From Arthrobacter sp. KBS0703 (GTDB lineage Bacteria; Actinomycetota; Actinomycetes; Actinomycetales; Micrococcaceae), in the NCBI RefSeq assembly GCF_002008315.2, contig NZ_MVDG02000001.1, positions 2,976,001-3,040,000 of the forward strand: a stretch of DNA of 64,000 nucleotides. Reading direction: 5' to 3'. The position numbers and the translations under genes are program-made. Positions 44,597 to 53,943 of this stretch are shown here, one piece after another; position 1 is the first letter of the stretch, and every line of letters begins with the position of its first letter. The notes below the pieces were generated by a model, which searched no databases, had not been told where the DNA came from, and saw only the letters and a list, made by a program, of their open reading frames with translations.

Positions 44597-46834
44597 GGCG
44601 TCCCAGCAGCTGGTCCAGCCCGAAGCGTTCTTCCAGCTGCGCGCGGTTCAGCTGCCCGTGATAGTGCTCCTCGAGCAGCGGCATGAGCTCGTACTTCCAG
44701 ATCCGGCGCAGCCCTGCAGGGGTCTGGGCGGCCTTCTTCATGAAGTAGGACGGCCCGATCATGAGGTCGCGGTCCCACTCGTCGATCGCATCGTTGAGAG
44801 CGTCCAGCAGCAGGGCCGGGGTGGTGTCCAGCTGCCGTGCCTCCAGGAACCTCAGCAGCGACCCCTTCACCGGCTCGGTCTTGGGATGCAGCTCAATGAA
44901 CGCGAAGCGGCGGCGGATGGCGGCGTCCATCATGGCGATGGAGCGATCTGCGGTGTTCATGGTGCCGATGATGTACAGGTTGTCCGGGAGCGTAAACGGC
45001 TCGTTGGGGCTGTACTGCAGGTAGATGCGGTCGTCGCGGTATTCCAGCAGGAAGTACAGTTCGCCGAACACCTTGGCCAGGTTGGCGCGGTTCATCTCGT
45101 CGATGATGAGGAAGAACGGCTTGGACTCGTTGCCGGGCTTCGCAGCTTCCTCGGCCAGCCGGCGCAGCGGCCCGGCAACCAGTTTGAACGACACCTGGCC
45201 CTCATCGGTTTTGTCCGGCCGGTAGCCTTCGAAAAAGTCCTCGTACGCGTAGGAGGGGTGGAACTGCACCAGTTTCACGCGCTCGTCGGTGCTGTCCTGG
45301 GCGAGCTCGGCCGCCAGGTGCTTGGCGAGGTAGGTCTTGCCGGTTCCCGGCGGGCCGTAGAGGACCAGCTGGCGGTTTTCCTCCAGCAGTTCGGCGATCT
45401 CCTGCAGCGGGTCCAGGTCCATGTGGAGCGAGTCCGCGAACTCTTGCGTCAGCGGACGGAACCCGTCCTGGACGGAAAGGGCGACGGCGGCCGGCTCGGT
45501 GCCGCCGTCGGGCTCCGTTTCCGCCCTGTCTCTTATACACATCTAGATGTGTATAAGAGACAGCGCCTGCACCACGCGGGTCACTGTCTCTTATACACAT
45601 CTCCGGCGGTGGCGAGCTGGCGCTGGACGTGGCGCGGCAGGTCGGCGGTGGCGTGGGCCTCGTCGAACCAGCGGACCTTGCGGCGCATCCGGCGGTTGTC
45701 CTCGTTGTGGTCCGGCTCGCCCAGGACGACGCCGATCCGGACTGCCCCTGAGCTCTGGTAGAGCGCCAGGTCGCCCGGCTTCATGACGGTCAGGAAAGCG
45801 AAGACCGCCGTCTTCGTGTCCTCCCGCTCCACGTAGCCGAGGTGCTTGTAGTCCTCGTCCACCGCGTGCTGGACCAGCCCAGCGGTGACGCCGGCGTCCA
45901 GCAGGCGGAGGTGTTCGACGCCGAGGGTGACCTTCTCCTCGTCCTGCCAGGCGGTGAGGAGTTCGGCGTTGTCGTGATGGGTGCGCAGCAGCCAGGCCCG
46001 GCGGCCCGGGTCCCCCACCTTCCGCCACTGGCTCACCAGCTGCCGGGAGTACCAGTCGATGCGCTGGCCTGCCTGCTCATCCAGGTGCAGGCGGATGCGG
46101 CGGATGTCGGCCGTGACTTCTTCGTCGCTGTCTCCCTTGGCACCGCCCACGAGGGAGGCGAAGGCGTCCCGGATCTCCTGGCGTTCGACGTCAGCCACCA
46201 CGGGTTCGAAGTAGCTGGGCCACGCCAGGTATTCGACGCTCCGCCGGATGGCCGGCTGGTCCTCCGGCGTGCCCGCGGCCAGCACATGGAAGGCCAGCGG
46301 ATCCTTGAGCGCCTTGTTGATGGCAGGGGCGGGCTGCTGGTCCACGTGCTGCACAAACCGGCACAGCCACTTCAGGTGGTCCCAGATGGTCCAGTTGAAC
46401 TCGGCCGTCCGGTCCCGGATAACGCCGTGGTCGGTCATGCCCTGGTAGAGCTCGTCCGGAAGCTTGAGCGCGGGCTCCAGCCAGGACGCGGCTTCGGCAA
46501 CCCTGGCCCGCTTGACCTTGAGCGATTTCACCTCGTGCGCCAGCGGCAGCGACTGCAGGAACAACAGTTCCACGGCCAGCAGCTTCGCCGCGCGGGAGGC
46601 GTCCTCAAGGTTGTGCCGCAGGTTGGTCATCATGGGCGCCTTGGCGTCGGCCACTCCCCGCTGCAGCCGTTCCAGGACCTCCGCGGCGGCGTCCGACGTC
46701 CACGTCTGCGTGCGCCCGTCCATGGCCGAGGGCTTGCCCTGGAGCCCGGCCCCGAGCACGAACCATGCTGCGTCTTCGATTTCTTTGGAGATTCCGAGGG
46801 CACGGGGCAGGGGAGGCTTCGTGGCGGGGGTCAT
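44583..46834 (-). CDS. mcrB: McrB-type AAA+ GTPase, interrupted by adapter
   Basis: The motor subunit of a McrBC-type restriction system. Adapter plus a 20-base insert (45526-45602) breaks it; dropping all 77 bases restores one frame of 724 residues. The N-terminal 350 residues are unassigned. Residues about 352-411 (KPGDLALYQSSGAVRIGVVLGE, then RRKVRWF) resemble an EVE/PUA-like domain that could read modified bases. The AAA+ domain follows: Walker A GPPGTGKT (468-475), Walker B FFLIIDEMNRANLAKVFGEL and MNTADRS (about 600-606), the GTP-specificity motif of McrB. ATG at 46834. Confidence 0.88.
45526..45602. other. Nextera adapter block with 20-base insert (artefact)
   Basis: Mosaic ends at 45526-45544, 45545-45563 (reverse orientation, back to back, a mate-pair junction) and 45584-45602, with CGCCTGCACCACGCGGGTCA between them. 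The 20 bases are a tiny library insert or a fragment of the gene. Confidence 0.97.
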
Positions 46835-46888
46835 GCCTCCAAATTTACAGGCTTAAGCTGAACGCCAGCACCACGCCGGCCGGGAAAG

Positions 46889-47131
46889 CTACCTCCGGGT
46901 AGCCTCTGGCAGGGGCTTCCGGCCGAACGCGAAGTAGCTGCCGGGGCCGATGAAGTTGATCAGCGTGACCATCCGCCAGACGGCTTTCGAGCCGCGGATC
47001 TGTTCCGCGGGCCGGCGTGAGATGTCCCGCTGGGCGGCCGCGAGGAATGCCAGCTGCAGCACGCCCACAATCACCGTCCCAATGCGCGCGGCCGGAGGCA
47101 TGTCCTTCCAGGATGTCTTCTTCTTTTTCAC
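46889..47131 (-). CDS. Small membrane protein of PLDc_N type
   Basis: An 80-residue protein with two hydrophobic segments (IGTVIVGVLQLAFLAAA and LINFIGPGSYFAFG). AQRDISRRPAEQIRGSKAVWR matches the N-terminal (PLDc_N) domain often found in short actinobacterial membrane proteins. Function unknown. The start is GTG at 47131 with GGGAG about nine bases upstream. Confidence 0.8.
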   Translation of the reverse strand: MKKKKTSWKDMPPAARIGTVIVGVLQLAFLAAAQRDISRRPAEQIRGSKAVWRMVTLINFIGPGSYFAFGRKPLPEATRR

Positions 47132-47153
47132 AGCTGCGGCTCCCTTTCCACGG

Positions 47154-47594
47154 TTAAGGCTCCCTGCGTTCGGTGAAGGGCTCCAGCCGCTGCTTCTGCT
47201 CCGGCGTCAGCCTCAGGACCCTTCCGCTGGCTTCATCAACGAAGGCGAGATGACTTGAGGCCTTCACACAATCGTCGCGAGTTACGGGGTCCTGCACAAG
47301 GTAGTGAATGTCGAAACTGGCACCCTTGACGGCACCGATCCACACCTGGACCACCGCGGGGACGTTCCGGTACTCAAGCGTCTTCACGTACCGGATGCGG
47401 TGGTCCACGATGAGCGCCATGGTGCCCGCGGGAACATCGTTGAATAGGGAGACGTGCGGTTCAACGCCGGGCAGTCCGGCGCCGCGCGGCGGACCGAAGG
47501 CGCCGATGCGGGCTTCCTCCAGCATGCGGACAATCTGCACGTTGTTGATGTGCCCGTAGGCGTCCATGTCGCCCCAGCGCATCGGGACGAGCAC
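47154..47594 (-). CDS. Acyl-CoA thioesterase (4-hydroxybenzoyl-CoA type)
   Basis: A hotdog-fold thioesterase of about 146 residues. MRWGDMDAYGHINNVQIVRMLEEAR carries the catalytic Asp of the family, and SFDIHYLVQD, LAFVDEASGRV are also typical. The GTG at 47594 gives a short N-terminus; the frame is open about 15 codons further, to just past the exporter stop, so the true start may be upstream. It follows the ABC exporter gene closely on the same strand. Confidence 0.85.
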   Translation of the reverse strand: MLVPMRWGDMDAYGHINNVQIVRMLEEARIGAFGPPRGAGLPGVEPHVSLFNDVPAGTMALIVDHRIRYVKTLEYRNVPAVVQVWIGAVKGASFDIHYLVQDPVTRDDCVKASSHLAFVDEASGRVLRLTPEQKQRLEPFTERREP

Positions 47595-47635
47595 CTCGAT
47601 GCGCCGGGGGTCGGGGCTTCCGGATCCGGCCGCGC

Positions 47636-49699
47636 TCAGCTGTGCACCGCCGTCGAGTCGTCCACGGGCGTTTCCTCAGCATCCGCGCCGGCGAACTGGG
47701 ACATGTACAGCCGGTAGTAGGCGCCTTCGGACGCCAGGAGGGCCTGGTGGTTGCCCTGCTCCACGATCTTGCCGTTCTCCATCACCAGGATGGTGTCGGC
47801 ATCGCGGATGGTGGAGAGCCGGTGGGCGATGACAAAGCTGGTCCGGTCGGTGCGCAGCGCCGCCATGGCCTTTTGCACCAGGAGTTCGGTGCGGGTGTCC
47901 ACGGAGCTCGTTGCCTCGTCCAGGATCAGCAGTGACGGGTTGGCCACGAAGGCCCGGGCGATGGTGATGAGCTGCTTTTCGCCGGCACTGACGTTGTTGC
48001 CCTCTTCGTCGATGACGGTGTCGTAGCCGTCCGGAAGCGCCCGGACGAAGCGGTCCACGAACGTGGCCCTGGCCGCCGCCATGATCTGGTCCTCGGTGGC
48101 GTCGAGCTTGCCGTACCGGATGTTGTCGTAGATGGAGCCGCCGAACAGCCATGCATCCTGCAGCACCATGCCCACCTTCGAACGGAGCTCGGCCCTGCTC
48201 AGGTGTGTGACGTCCACGCCGTCCAGCGTGATGGAACCGGAGTTGAGCTCGTAGAAGCGCATGACGAGGTTCACCAGGGTGGTCTTGCCGGCGCCCGTGG
48301 GCCCGACGATGGCCACGGTGTGCCCGGGCTCGGCCGTGAAGGACAGGTGCTCGATGAGCGGCTTGTCCTCGGTGTAGCTGAAGGTGACGTTCCGGAATTC
48401 CACGTGCCCGTCGGTCTTGGCCGGCAGGTGCTCGGTGGCGGTCTCGGGGTCCTGCTCGTCCGCGTCCAGGAACTCGAACACGCGCTCGGCCGAGGCCACG
48501 CCGGACTGCAGCATGTTGGCCATGCCCGCCATCTGGCCCAGCGGCTGGGTGAACTCGCGCGAGTACTGGATGAACGCCGTGGCGTCGCCCAGGCTCATGC
48601 TGCCGGAGGCAACGCGCAGGCCGCCCACCACGGCGATGCCGACGTAGCTCAGGTAGGAAACGAACTGCATGACCGGGAAGATGATGCCGGAGACGAACTG
48701 GGCGCCGAAGCTGGCCTTGTACAGGGCCTCGTTCCGCTCCTCGAAGCGCTCCAGCATGTCGGCGTCGCGGCCGAAGACCCGCACCAGGTCGTGGCCCGAG
48801 AAGGACTCCTCGATCTGGCCGTTGAGCTCGCCCGTGTTCTTCCATTGCGCGGCGAACAGCTTCTGGCTGCGCGCGCCGATCATGCCGGCGGCCACGCCGG
48901 ACAGCGGCAGTGCGATCAGGGCGATAAGGGCCAACTGCCACGAGACGATGAACATCATGATGACAATGCCTAGGACCGTGAGCACCGAGCTGATCAGCTG
49001 GGCGAAAGCCTGCTGCAGCGCCTGCTGGACGTTGTCGACGTCGTTCGTGACCCTGGACAGGACATCGCCGCGCTGGCGGGTGTCGAAGTAGTTCAGCGGA
49101 AGCCGGTTGAGCTTCTTTTCGGTGTCGTCGCGGAGCTGGCGGATGACCTTCATGACAATCCGGTTCAGCACGTAACCCTGTAGCCACAGGAAGATGTTGG
49201 CCACGAAGTACATGAGCAGCACTGCGGAAATCAGGACGGTCAGCTTCTGGAAGTCGATTCCGGTGCCAGGGACGAGCTCCATCCGGGAGATCATGTCGGC
49301 GAAGTTGTCCTGGCCCTGCGCCCGCAGGCCCTCGACGAACTGCTCCTTGCTGGCTCCGCCGGGGAGCTGCTTGCCTACGACGCCGCCGAAGATGACGTCC
49401 ATGGCCTGGCCGAGCACCTTGGGCGCGATGACGTTAAGAACCACGGACACGATGACCATGGCCACCACGACGTAGATGCCCGCGGCCTCGGGCTTCAGCA
49501 GCCTCAGGAGCCGCTTGGCGGAGGGCCAGAAGTTCTGGGCCTTCTTCGCCGGCATCGCGCCGAACATGCCGCCGTCCGCCTCGGAAGGCTTGTACTCCTC
49601 CTCGACGAAGTCGTCGTCCTCCAGCTCCGTGGCGTCCGTGGCCGGCTGCTCCGCGAGTGATGCTTTATCCAGGCGTGCGCCCTTCTTGTCGGCCGTCAT
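47636..49699 (-). CDS. ABC exporter subunit 2 (fused permease-ATPase)
   Basis: A 687-residue half-transporter. A 60-residue acidic cytosolic extension precedes six membrane segments. The ATPase has Walker A VGPTGAGKTTLVN, signature VSAGEKQLITIARA and Walker B LLILDEATSSVD with catalytic Glu. Its start overlaps the stop of the next gene upstream by four bases. The pair should form a heterodimeric exporter of drugs, lipids or peptides in the inner membrane, with this subunit supplying the catalytic Glu. Confidence 0.93.
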   Translation of the reverse strand: MTADKKGARLDKASLAEQPATDATELEDDDFVEEEYKPSEADGGMFGAMPAKKAQNFWPSAKRLLRLLKPEAAGIYVVVAMVIVSVVLNVIAPKVLGQAMDVIFGGVVGKQLPGGASKEQFVEGLRAQGQDNFADMISRMELVPGTGIDFQKLTVLISAVLLMYFVANIFLWLQGYVLNRIVMKVIRQLRDDTEKKLNRLPLNYFDTRQRGDVLSRVTNDVDNVQQALQQAFAQLISSVLTVLGIVIMMFIVSWQLALIALIALPLSGVAAGMIGARSQKLFAAQWKNTGELNGQIEESFSGHDLVRVFGRDADMLERFEERNEALYKASFGAQFVSGIIFPVMQFVSYLSYVGIAVVGGLRVASGSMSLGDATAFIQYSREFTQPLGQMAGMANMLQSGVASAERVFEFLDADEQDPETATEHLPAKTDGHVEFRNVTFSYTEDKPLIEHLSFTAEPGHTVAIVGPTGAGKTTLVNLVMRFYELNSGSITLDGVDVTHLSRAELRSKVGMVLQDAWLFGGSIYDNIRYGKLDATEDQIMAAARATFVDRFVRALPDGYDTVIDEEGNNVSAGEKQLITIARAFVANPSLLILDEATSSVDTRTELLVQKAMAALRTDRTSFVIAHRLSTIRDADTILVMENGKIVEQGNHQALLASEGAYYRLYMSQFAGADAEETPVDDSTAVHS

Positions 49700-51435
49700 G
49701 CCACTTCCTCCACGCTCAGCTGGGACTCAACAATTTCCTGGTAGGTGGGCGATGTTTCCAGCAGTTCATCGTGCGTGCCGCGGTCCACGATCCTGCCGTT
49801 GTCCAGGACCAGGATCTGGTCCGCGTCAGTAATGGTGGAAATCCGCTGCGCCACGATGATCACCGTGGCGTCGGCCGTGGTGGGCTTCAGGGCTGCGCGG
49901 AGCCGGGCGTCGGTGGCGACGTCCAGGGCCGAGAATGAGTCGTCGAAGAGGTAGACCCTGGGTTTTGTCACCAGAGCCCGGGCGATGCACAGGCGCTGGC
50001 GCTGTCCGCCGGAGACGTTGGTGCCGCCCTGGGCGATCCGGGACGCGAGGCCGTTTTTCTTGTCCCGGACGAATCCGTCGCCCTGCGCCACGTGCAGGGC
50101 GTCCCAGAGTTCCTCGTCGGTTGCCTCGGTTTTGCCGAAGCGCAGGTTGTGCTCGATGGTTCCGGAGAAAAGGTAGGGCCGCTGCGGTACGAGGGCCACG
50201 CGTCTGGTGATCTCGGCCCGGTCCAGCTTGCTGACGGAGACGCCGTCGAGCAGCACCTCGCCTTCGGCGATGTCGTACAGCCGGGGCAGCAGGGACAGCA
50301 GCGAGGATTTTCCCGCGCCCGTGGAGCCGATAATCGCCACGGTCTCCCCCGGGCGGGCGGTGAAGCTGATGTTGCTCAGGACGGGGGCTTCCGCCCCGGG
50401 ATAGGCGAACGTGACGTTCCGGTATTCCACGACGCCTTCCAGTGCCGCGGGCGTCTCCGGGTGTGCGGGGTCATGGATGGAGGGCTCGACGTCGAGCACC
50501 TCGCCGATGCGGTCCGCGCACACCGACGCGCGGGGAATCATCATGGCCATGAACGTGCCCATCATGACGGCCATGAGGATCTGGAGCAGGTACTGCAGGA
50601 AGGCCGTCAGGGAGCCGACCTGCATGTCGCCGGAGTCCACCCGCTGGCCACCGAACCACAGCACGGCTGCCGTGGAGAGGTGGAGGATCATGCCGATGGC
50701 CGGGAACATGAGGACGAACAGCGCTCCGATCTTCAGGGAGACGTCCGTCAGTTCCTTGTTGGCCTCGCCGAAACGCTCGGTTTCGTAGGGCTCCCGGACG
50801 AAGGCCCGGACCACGCGGATGCCGATGATCTGCTCGCGCAGGACCTCGTTGATGCGGTCGATCTTCTTCTGCATGGACCGGAACAGCGGCATCAGGCGGA
50901 CCACGATGTAGCCGACGACGACGATGAGCACCGGCACCGAGACCCACACCAGCCAGGACAGGCTGATGTCCTCCCGGAGGGCCATGATGATGCCGCCGAT
51001 GCACATGATGGGGGTGGAGACCATGAAGTTCAGACCCATGAGCACCAGCATCTGCACCTGCTGGACGTCGTTGGTGCCGCGGGTGATCAGCGTGGGTGCA
51101 CCGAACGTGTTGACGTCCTTGGCGGAGAAGCTGGTCACCTTGCGGAAAACGCCGCGGCGCAGGTCGCGCCCCACGGCCATGGCCGTCTTGGAGCCGAAGT
51201 ACACACCAGCGATGGCGGCGCCCACCTGGATGAACGCCACCACGAGCATGACGCCGCCCGTCCGCCAGATAAAGTCGGTATCGCCGCGGGAAACGCCTTC
51301 GTCAATGATTTGGGCATTAAGGCTTGGCAGGTAGAGGGCCGCGATGGTGGACGCCAATTGAAAAACAATAACGGCCAATATGTACGGCATATACGGTTTG
51401 GAATAGCGCCGTATGAGGGTGACGAGCATGCTCAC
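49696..51435 (-). CDS. ABC exporter subunit 1 (fused permease-ATPase)
   Basis: A 579-residue half-transporter with six membrane segments and an ATPase: Walker A IGSTGAGKSSLLS, signature VSGGQRQRLCIARA, Walker B VYLFDDSFSALD. The catalytic Glu after Walker B is Asp here, which is typical of the degenerate site in heterodimeric exporters such as TM287/288 and LmrCD. The 160-base gap before it holds a probable promoter only. ATG at 51435. Confidence 0.93.
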   Translation of the reverse strand: MSMLVTLIRRYSKPYMPYILAVIVFQLASTIAALYLPSLNAQIIDEGVSRGDTDFIWRTGGVMLVVAFIQVGAAIAGVYFGSKTAMAVGRDLRRGVFRKVTSFSAKDVNTFGAPTLITRGTNDVQQVQMLVLMGLNFMVSTPIMCIGGIIMALREDISLSWLVWVSVPVLIVVVGYIVVRLMPLFRSMQKKIDRINEVLREQIIGIRVVRAFVREPYETERFGEANKELTDVSLKIGALFVLMFPAIGMILHLSTAAVLWFGGQRVDSGDMQVGSLTAFLQYLLQILMAVMMGTFMAMMIPRASVCADRIGEVLDVEPSIHDPAHPETPAALEGVVEYRNVTFAYPGAEAPVLSNISFTARPGETVAIIGSTGAGKSSLLSLLPRLYDIAEGEVLLDGVSVSKLDRAEITRRVALVPQRPYLFSGTIEHNLRFGKTEATDEELWDALHVAQGDGFVRDKKNGLASRIAQGGTNVSGGQRQRLCIARALVTKPRVYLFDDSFSALDVATDARLRAALKPTTADATVIIVAQRISTITDADQILVLDNGRIVDRGTHDELLETSPTYQEIVESQLSVEEVA

Positions 51436-51595
51436 GGATCCTTTGGGAGAGAGCGCGAATTGGTACTGGAAGTAATATCAGCCCGGTCTGACATCCTAGG
51501 CCTTCCCACTCTACGAAATCCGTTGCCCGTGCGAAACATCGGCAGGCGAAGATCATCCCCACGGAGTACGCTCGGGGCGCGCAGCAGGCTGCGGG

Positions 51596-53254
51596 TCAGT
51601 TGCGCGCTGAGGTGAGTTCCGCCGTCGGGCTTTCCTGCCGTGCTTCACGCGGCTGTACTTCACGCTCCGCCGCCTCACCGGTGCCGGCCGGACCCTGCGC
51701 GGCATCTGCGGCGTGGGTGGCGGGCTGGATGTCCACTGTGCGGCGCAGCGGGCGCTCCGTGATGAGCAGGACGGCGATGAGCGCCACCACGGCAATAACG
51801 CCTGCGATCAGGAAGATCTCGGCCGTTGCGTCGCCGTAAGCTGCCCGCATGATGTCCCGCACGGGGGCAGGCATGTCGGCGAGGTCGAGCGTAGCCCCTG
51901 CCGATCCGCCGCCCACGGGGATGCCGGCCGCTGCGAATCCCTGGGCGGCGAGTTCCTTGACGCGGTTTCCGAGGACGGCGCCCAGGACCGAGACGCCGAT
52001 CGCGCCGCCCACGGACCGGAAGAAGGCCACGGATGCGCTGGCGGTGCCGATGTCGCGTGCGCTGACGGTGTTCTGGACGGCCAGGACGAGGTTTTGCATC
52101 AGCATGCCGAGCCCCAGGCCCAGGATGGCCATGAAGATGCCGGCCTGCCAGAGTTCGGTGGTGTGGTCCATGGTGCCGCCGAGACCCAGTCCGCCAATGA
52201 GGAGAATGGAGCCCACAACCAGGTAGCGCTTCCATTTGCCGGTGCGGCTGATGAGGAGTCCTGAAACCACAGAGCCGATCAGGTTGCCGGCGATCATGGG
52301 CAGGGTCAGCAGGCCGGCCTCGGTTGGCGTGGCGCCGCGTGCAACCTGGAAGTACTGGCCGAGGAAGGTGGAAGAGCCGAACATGGCCACTCCGACTGCG
52401 ACGGAGGCGACGATGGCCAGTGCTGTGGTGCGCTCGGAAATGATCTTCAGCGGGATGATGGGCTGGGCCACCTTGGACTCCACGAACACCAGCAGCGCGA
52501 GCAGGAGCACGCCGCCGCCCACCATCAGGGCCGACTGCCAGGACCACCAGTCGTAGTAGTCAGGGTTACCCGCGAACGAAACCCAGATCAGCAGGAGGCT
52601 GACGCCGGACGTGAGCAGGATGGAACCGAGCCAGTCGATCTTGGCGGGACGCTTGATGTGCGGGATCTTCAAGGTGATCTGGAGCAGAACCAGGGCGACG
52701 ACGGCGAGCGGCACGCAGACGAAGAATGTCCAGCGCCAGCCCAGCGGGCTGTCGACGATGAAACCGCCGAGCAAGGGTCCGCCGGCAGTGCCGACGGCCA
52801 TGACGGCGCCCATGTAGCCGGAATACTTGCCGCGGTCGCGCGGCGGAATCATGGATCCGATGATCGCCTGTGCCAGCGCCGTCAGCCCGCCCATGGCCAC
52901 GCCCTGGATAACGCGTGCAGTCAGTAGCAGGGGGATGGTTGCGGACAGGCCGGCCATGACCGATCCGGCGACGAAAATCACGATGCTGAGCTGGACCAGG
53001 ACCTTCTTGCTGAAGAGGTCGGCGAGCTTGCCCCAGATGGGCGTGGTGGCCGCGTTGGCCAGCAGCGCTGCGGTGATGACCCAGGCGAAGTCGGTCTGCG
53101 TGCCCTTCAGCTCAGACATGATGGTGGGCAGCGCATTGGCCACGATGGTGCTGCTGAGGATGGCGGTGAAAAATGCGGCCAGGAGGCCGGTGAGGGCTTC
53201 CATGATCTGGCGATGGGTCATCGCCGCGGGCGGCGCAGATGTCTGGATCGACAC
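51596..53254 (-). CDS. DHA2-family multidrug MFS transporter
   Basis: A 552-residue efflux pump with 14 predicted membrane segments. ILSSTIVANALPTIMSEL and VITAALLANAATTPIWGKLADLF are motif A-type blocks, and GAVMAVGTAGGPLLGGFIVD is motif C of drug antiporters. The C-terminal 40 residues are polar. GTG at 53254 with AGGAG six bases upstream; 8 bases separate it from the MarR stop, so regulator and pump share a transcript. Confidence 0.92.
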   Translation of the reverse strand: MSIQTSAPPAAMTHRQIMEALTGLLAAFFTAILSSTIVANALPTIMSELKGTQTDFAWVITAALLANAATTPIWGKLADLFSKKVLVQLSIVIFVAGSVMAGLSATIPLLLTARVIQGVAMGGLTALAQAIIGSMIPPRDRGKYSGYMGAVMAVGTAGGPLLGGFIVDSPLGWRWTFFVCVPLAVVALVLLQITLKIPHIKRPAKIDWLGSILLTSGVSLLLIWVSFAGNPDYYDWWSWQSALMVGGGVLLLALLVFVESKVAQPIIPLKIISERTTALAIVASVAVGVAMFGSSTFLGQYFQVARGATPTEAGLLTLPMIAGNLIGSVVSGLLISRTGKWKRYLVVGSILLIGGLGLGGTMDHTTELWQAGIFMAILGLGLGMLMQNLVLAVQNTVSARDIGTASASVAFFRSVGGAIGVSVLGAVLGNRVKELAAQGFAAAGIPVGGGSAGATLDLADMPAPVRDIMRAAYGDATAEIFLIAGVIAVVALIAVLLITERPLRRTVDIQPATHAADAAQGPAGTGEAAEREVQPREARQESPTAELTSARN

Positions 53255-53262
53255 TGAATCTC

Positions 53263-53742
53263 CTAGAAAGTGGGGTTCGTTGTGATGGGTCCGGCCGTCT
53301 TTGCCCGGGCGGAGTCCCTGAGGGATCCCGCGAGATTGCGGAGAACTCGCGCCGTCTCCTCGGCGTCCTGCTGGCTCCATCCCTGCAGGTAACCCTGCAG
53401 GGTGGCGGTGCGGTGCTCCTCGATTTCGACCAGCCTGGCCCGCCCCGCCTCGGTGAGGGCGACGAGCTGCGCCCGCCCGTCCTCGGGGTCGGGCCTGCGG
53501 TGGACCAGCCCCAGCTCTTCGAGTTCGGCGATGTGCCGGCTGAGGACGGGTGCGCTGACTCCCAGCCGCGCGGCCAGGTGTGTTGCGCGGGACTCCTTCT
53601 CCCCCACGAACCGCAGGACCCCCTGCAGCGCCACCCCGGTGTCCAGGCCGCGCGCATTGGCGACAGCAACGCACCGGACTGCCCGCTGAAGGTCGAAAAT
53701 CTGGTGGACTAGTTCTGCCGCGGTGTTTGGCTCGACTGCCAT
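53263..53742 (-). CDS. MarR-family regulator
   Basis: A 159-residue winged-helix repressor. The recognition region ATHLAARLGVSAPVLSRHIAELEELGLVHRRPDPEDGRAQLVALTEAG is typical. It probably represses itself and the MFS pump behind it, released by a toxic compound. AGGAG nine bases before the ATG at 53742. Two copies of a TTGCCTTAGGCAA-type palindrome lie directly upstream. Confidence 0.92.
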   Translation of the reverse strand: MAVEPNTAAELVHQIFDLQRAVRCVAVANARGLDTGVALQGVLRFVGEKESRATHLAARLGVSAPVLSRHIAELEELGLVHRRPDPEDGRAQLVALTEAGRARLVEIEEHRTATLQGYLQGWSQQDAEETARVLRNLAGSLRDSARAKTAGPITTNPTF

Positions 53743-53762
53743 GACGGACTGCTCCTAATCGC

Positions 53763-53804
53763 TTGCCTTAGGCAACTATACCCTTAAATGGTTGCTTTAG
53801 GAAA
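53763..53804. promoter_or_regulatory. marR promoter with two operator sites
   Basis: TTGCCTTAGGCAA (53763-53775, perfect palindrome) and TTGCTTTAGGAAA (53792-53804) repeat with 29-base spacing. On the minus strand TATAGT (53780 to 53775) is a good -10, and TTCCTA 17 bases upstream a weak -35, so one site covers the -35 and the other the -10 to +1. Confidence 0.75.
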
Positions 53805-53845
53805 CTAACTGCTCTGCCGGCCGGTAAACCTGCCCTTAAACACGA

Positions 53846-53910
53846 AGCGCGAACCGGCAGCTAATGACCTCAAATTCGTGCTGAGAGGTCATTAGCTGCC
53901 AGTTCGCGCT
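53846..53910. repeat. Long intergenic palindrome (26-bp arms)
   Basis: The arm at 53846-53871 (AGCGCGAACCGGCAGC...) pairs with 53885-53910 over 26 positions with a single C-A mismatch and a 13-base loop. It lies upstream of the marR promoter and downstream of the decarboxylase gene. It could be a REP/MITE-like element or a terminator. Confidence 0.75.
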
Positions 53911-53943
53911 GAGTTGTTCGCGCTTAGGAGGTTGCTGGTGCGG

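Noticed and set aside
53763..53910. CRISPR-like repeats
   Set aside because: Only two operator sites and one palindrome; no regular spacer units and no cas genes.
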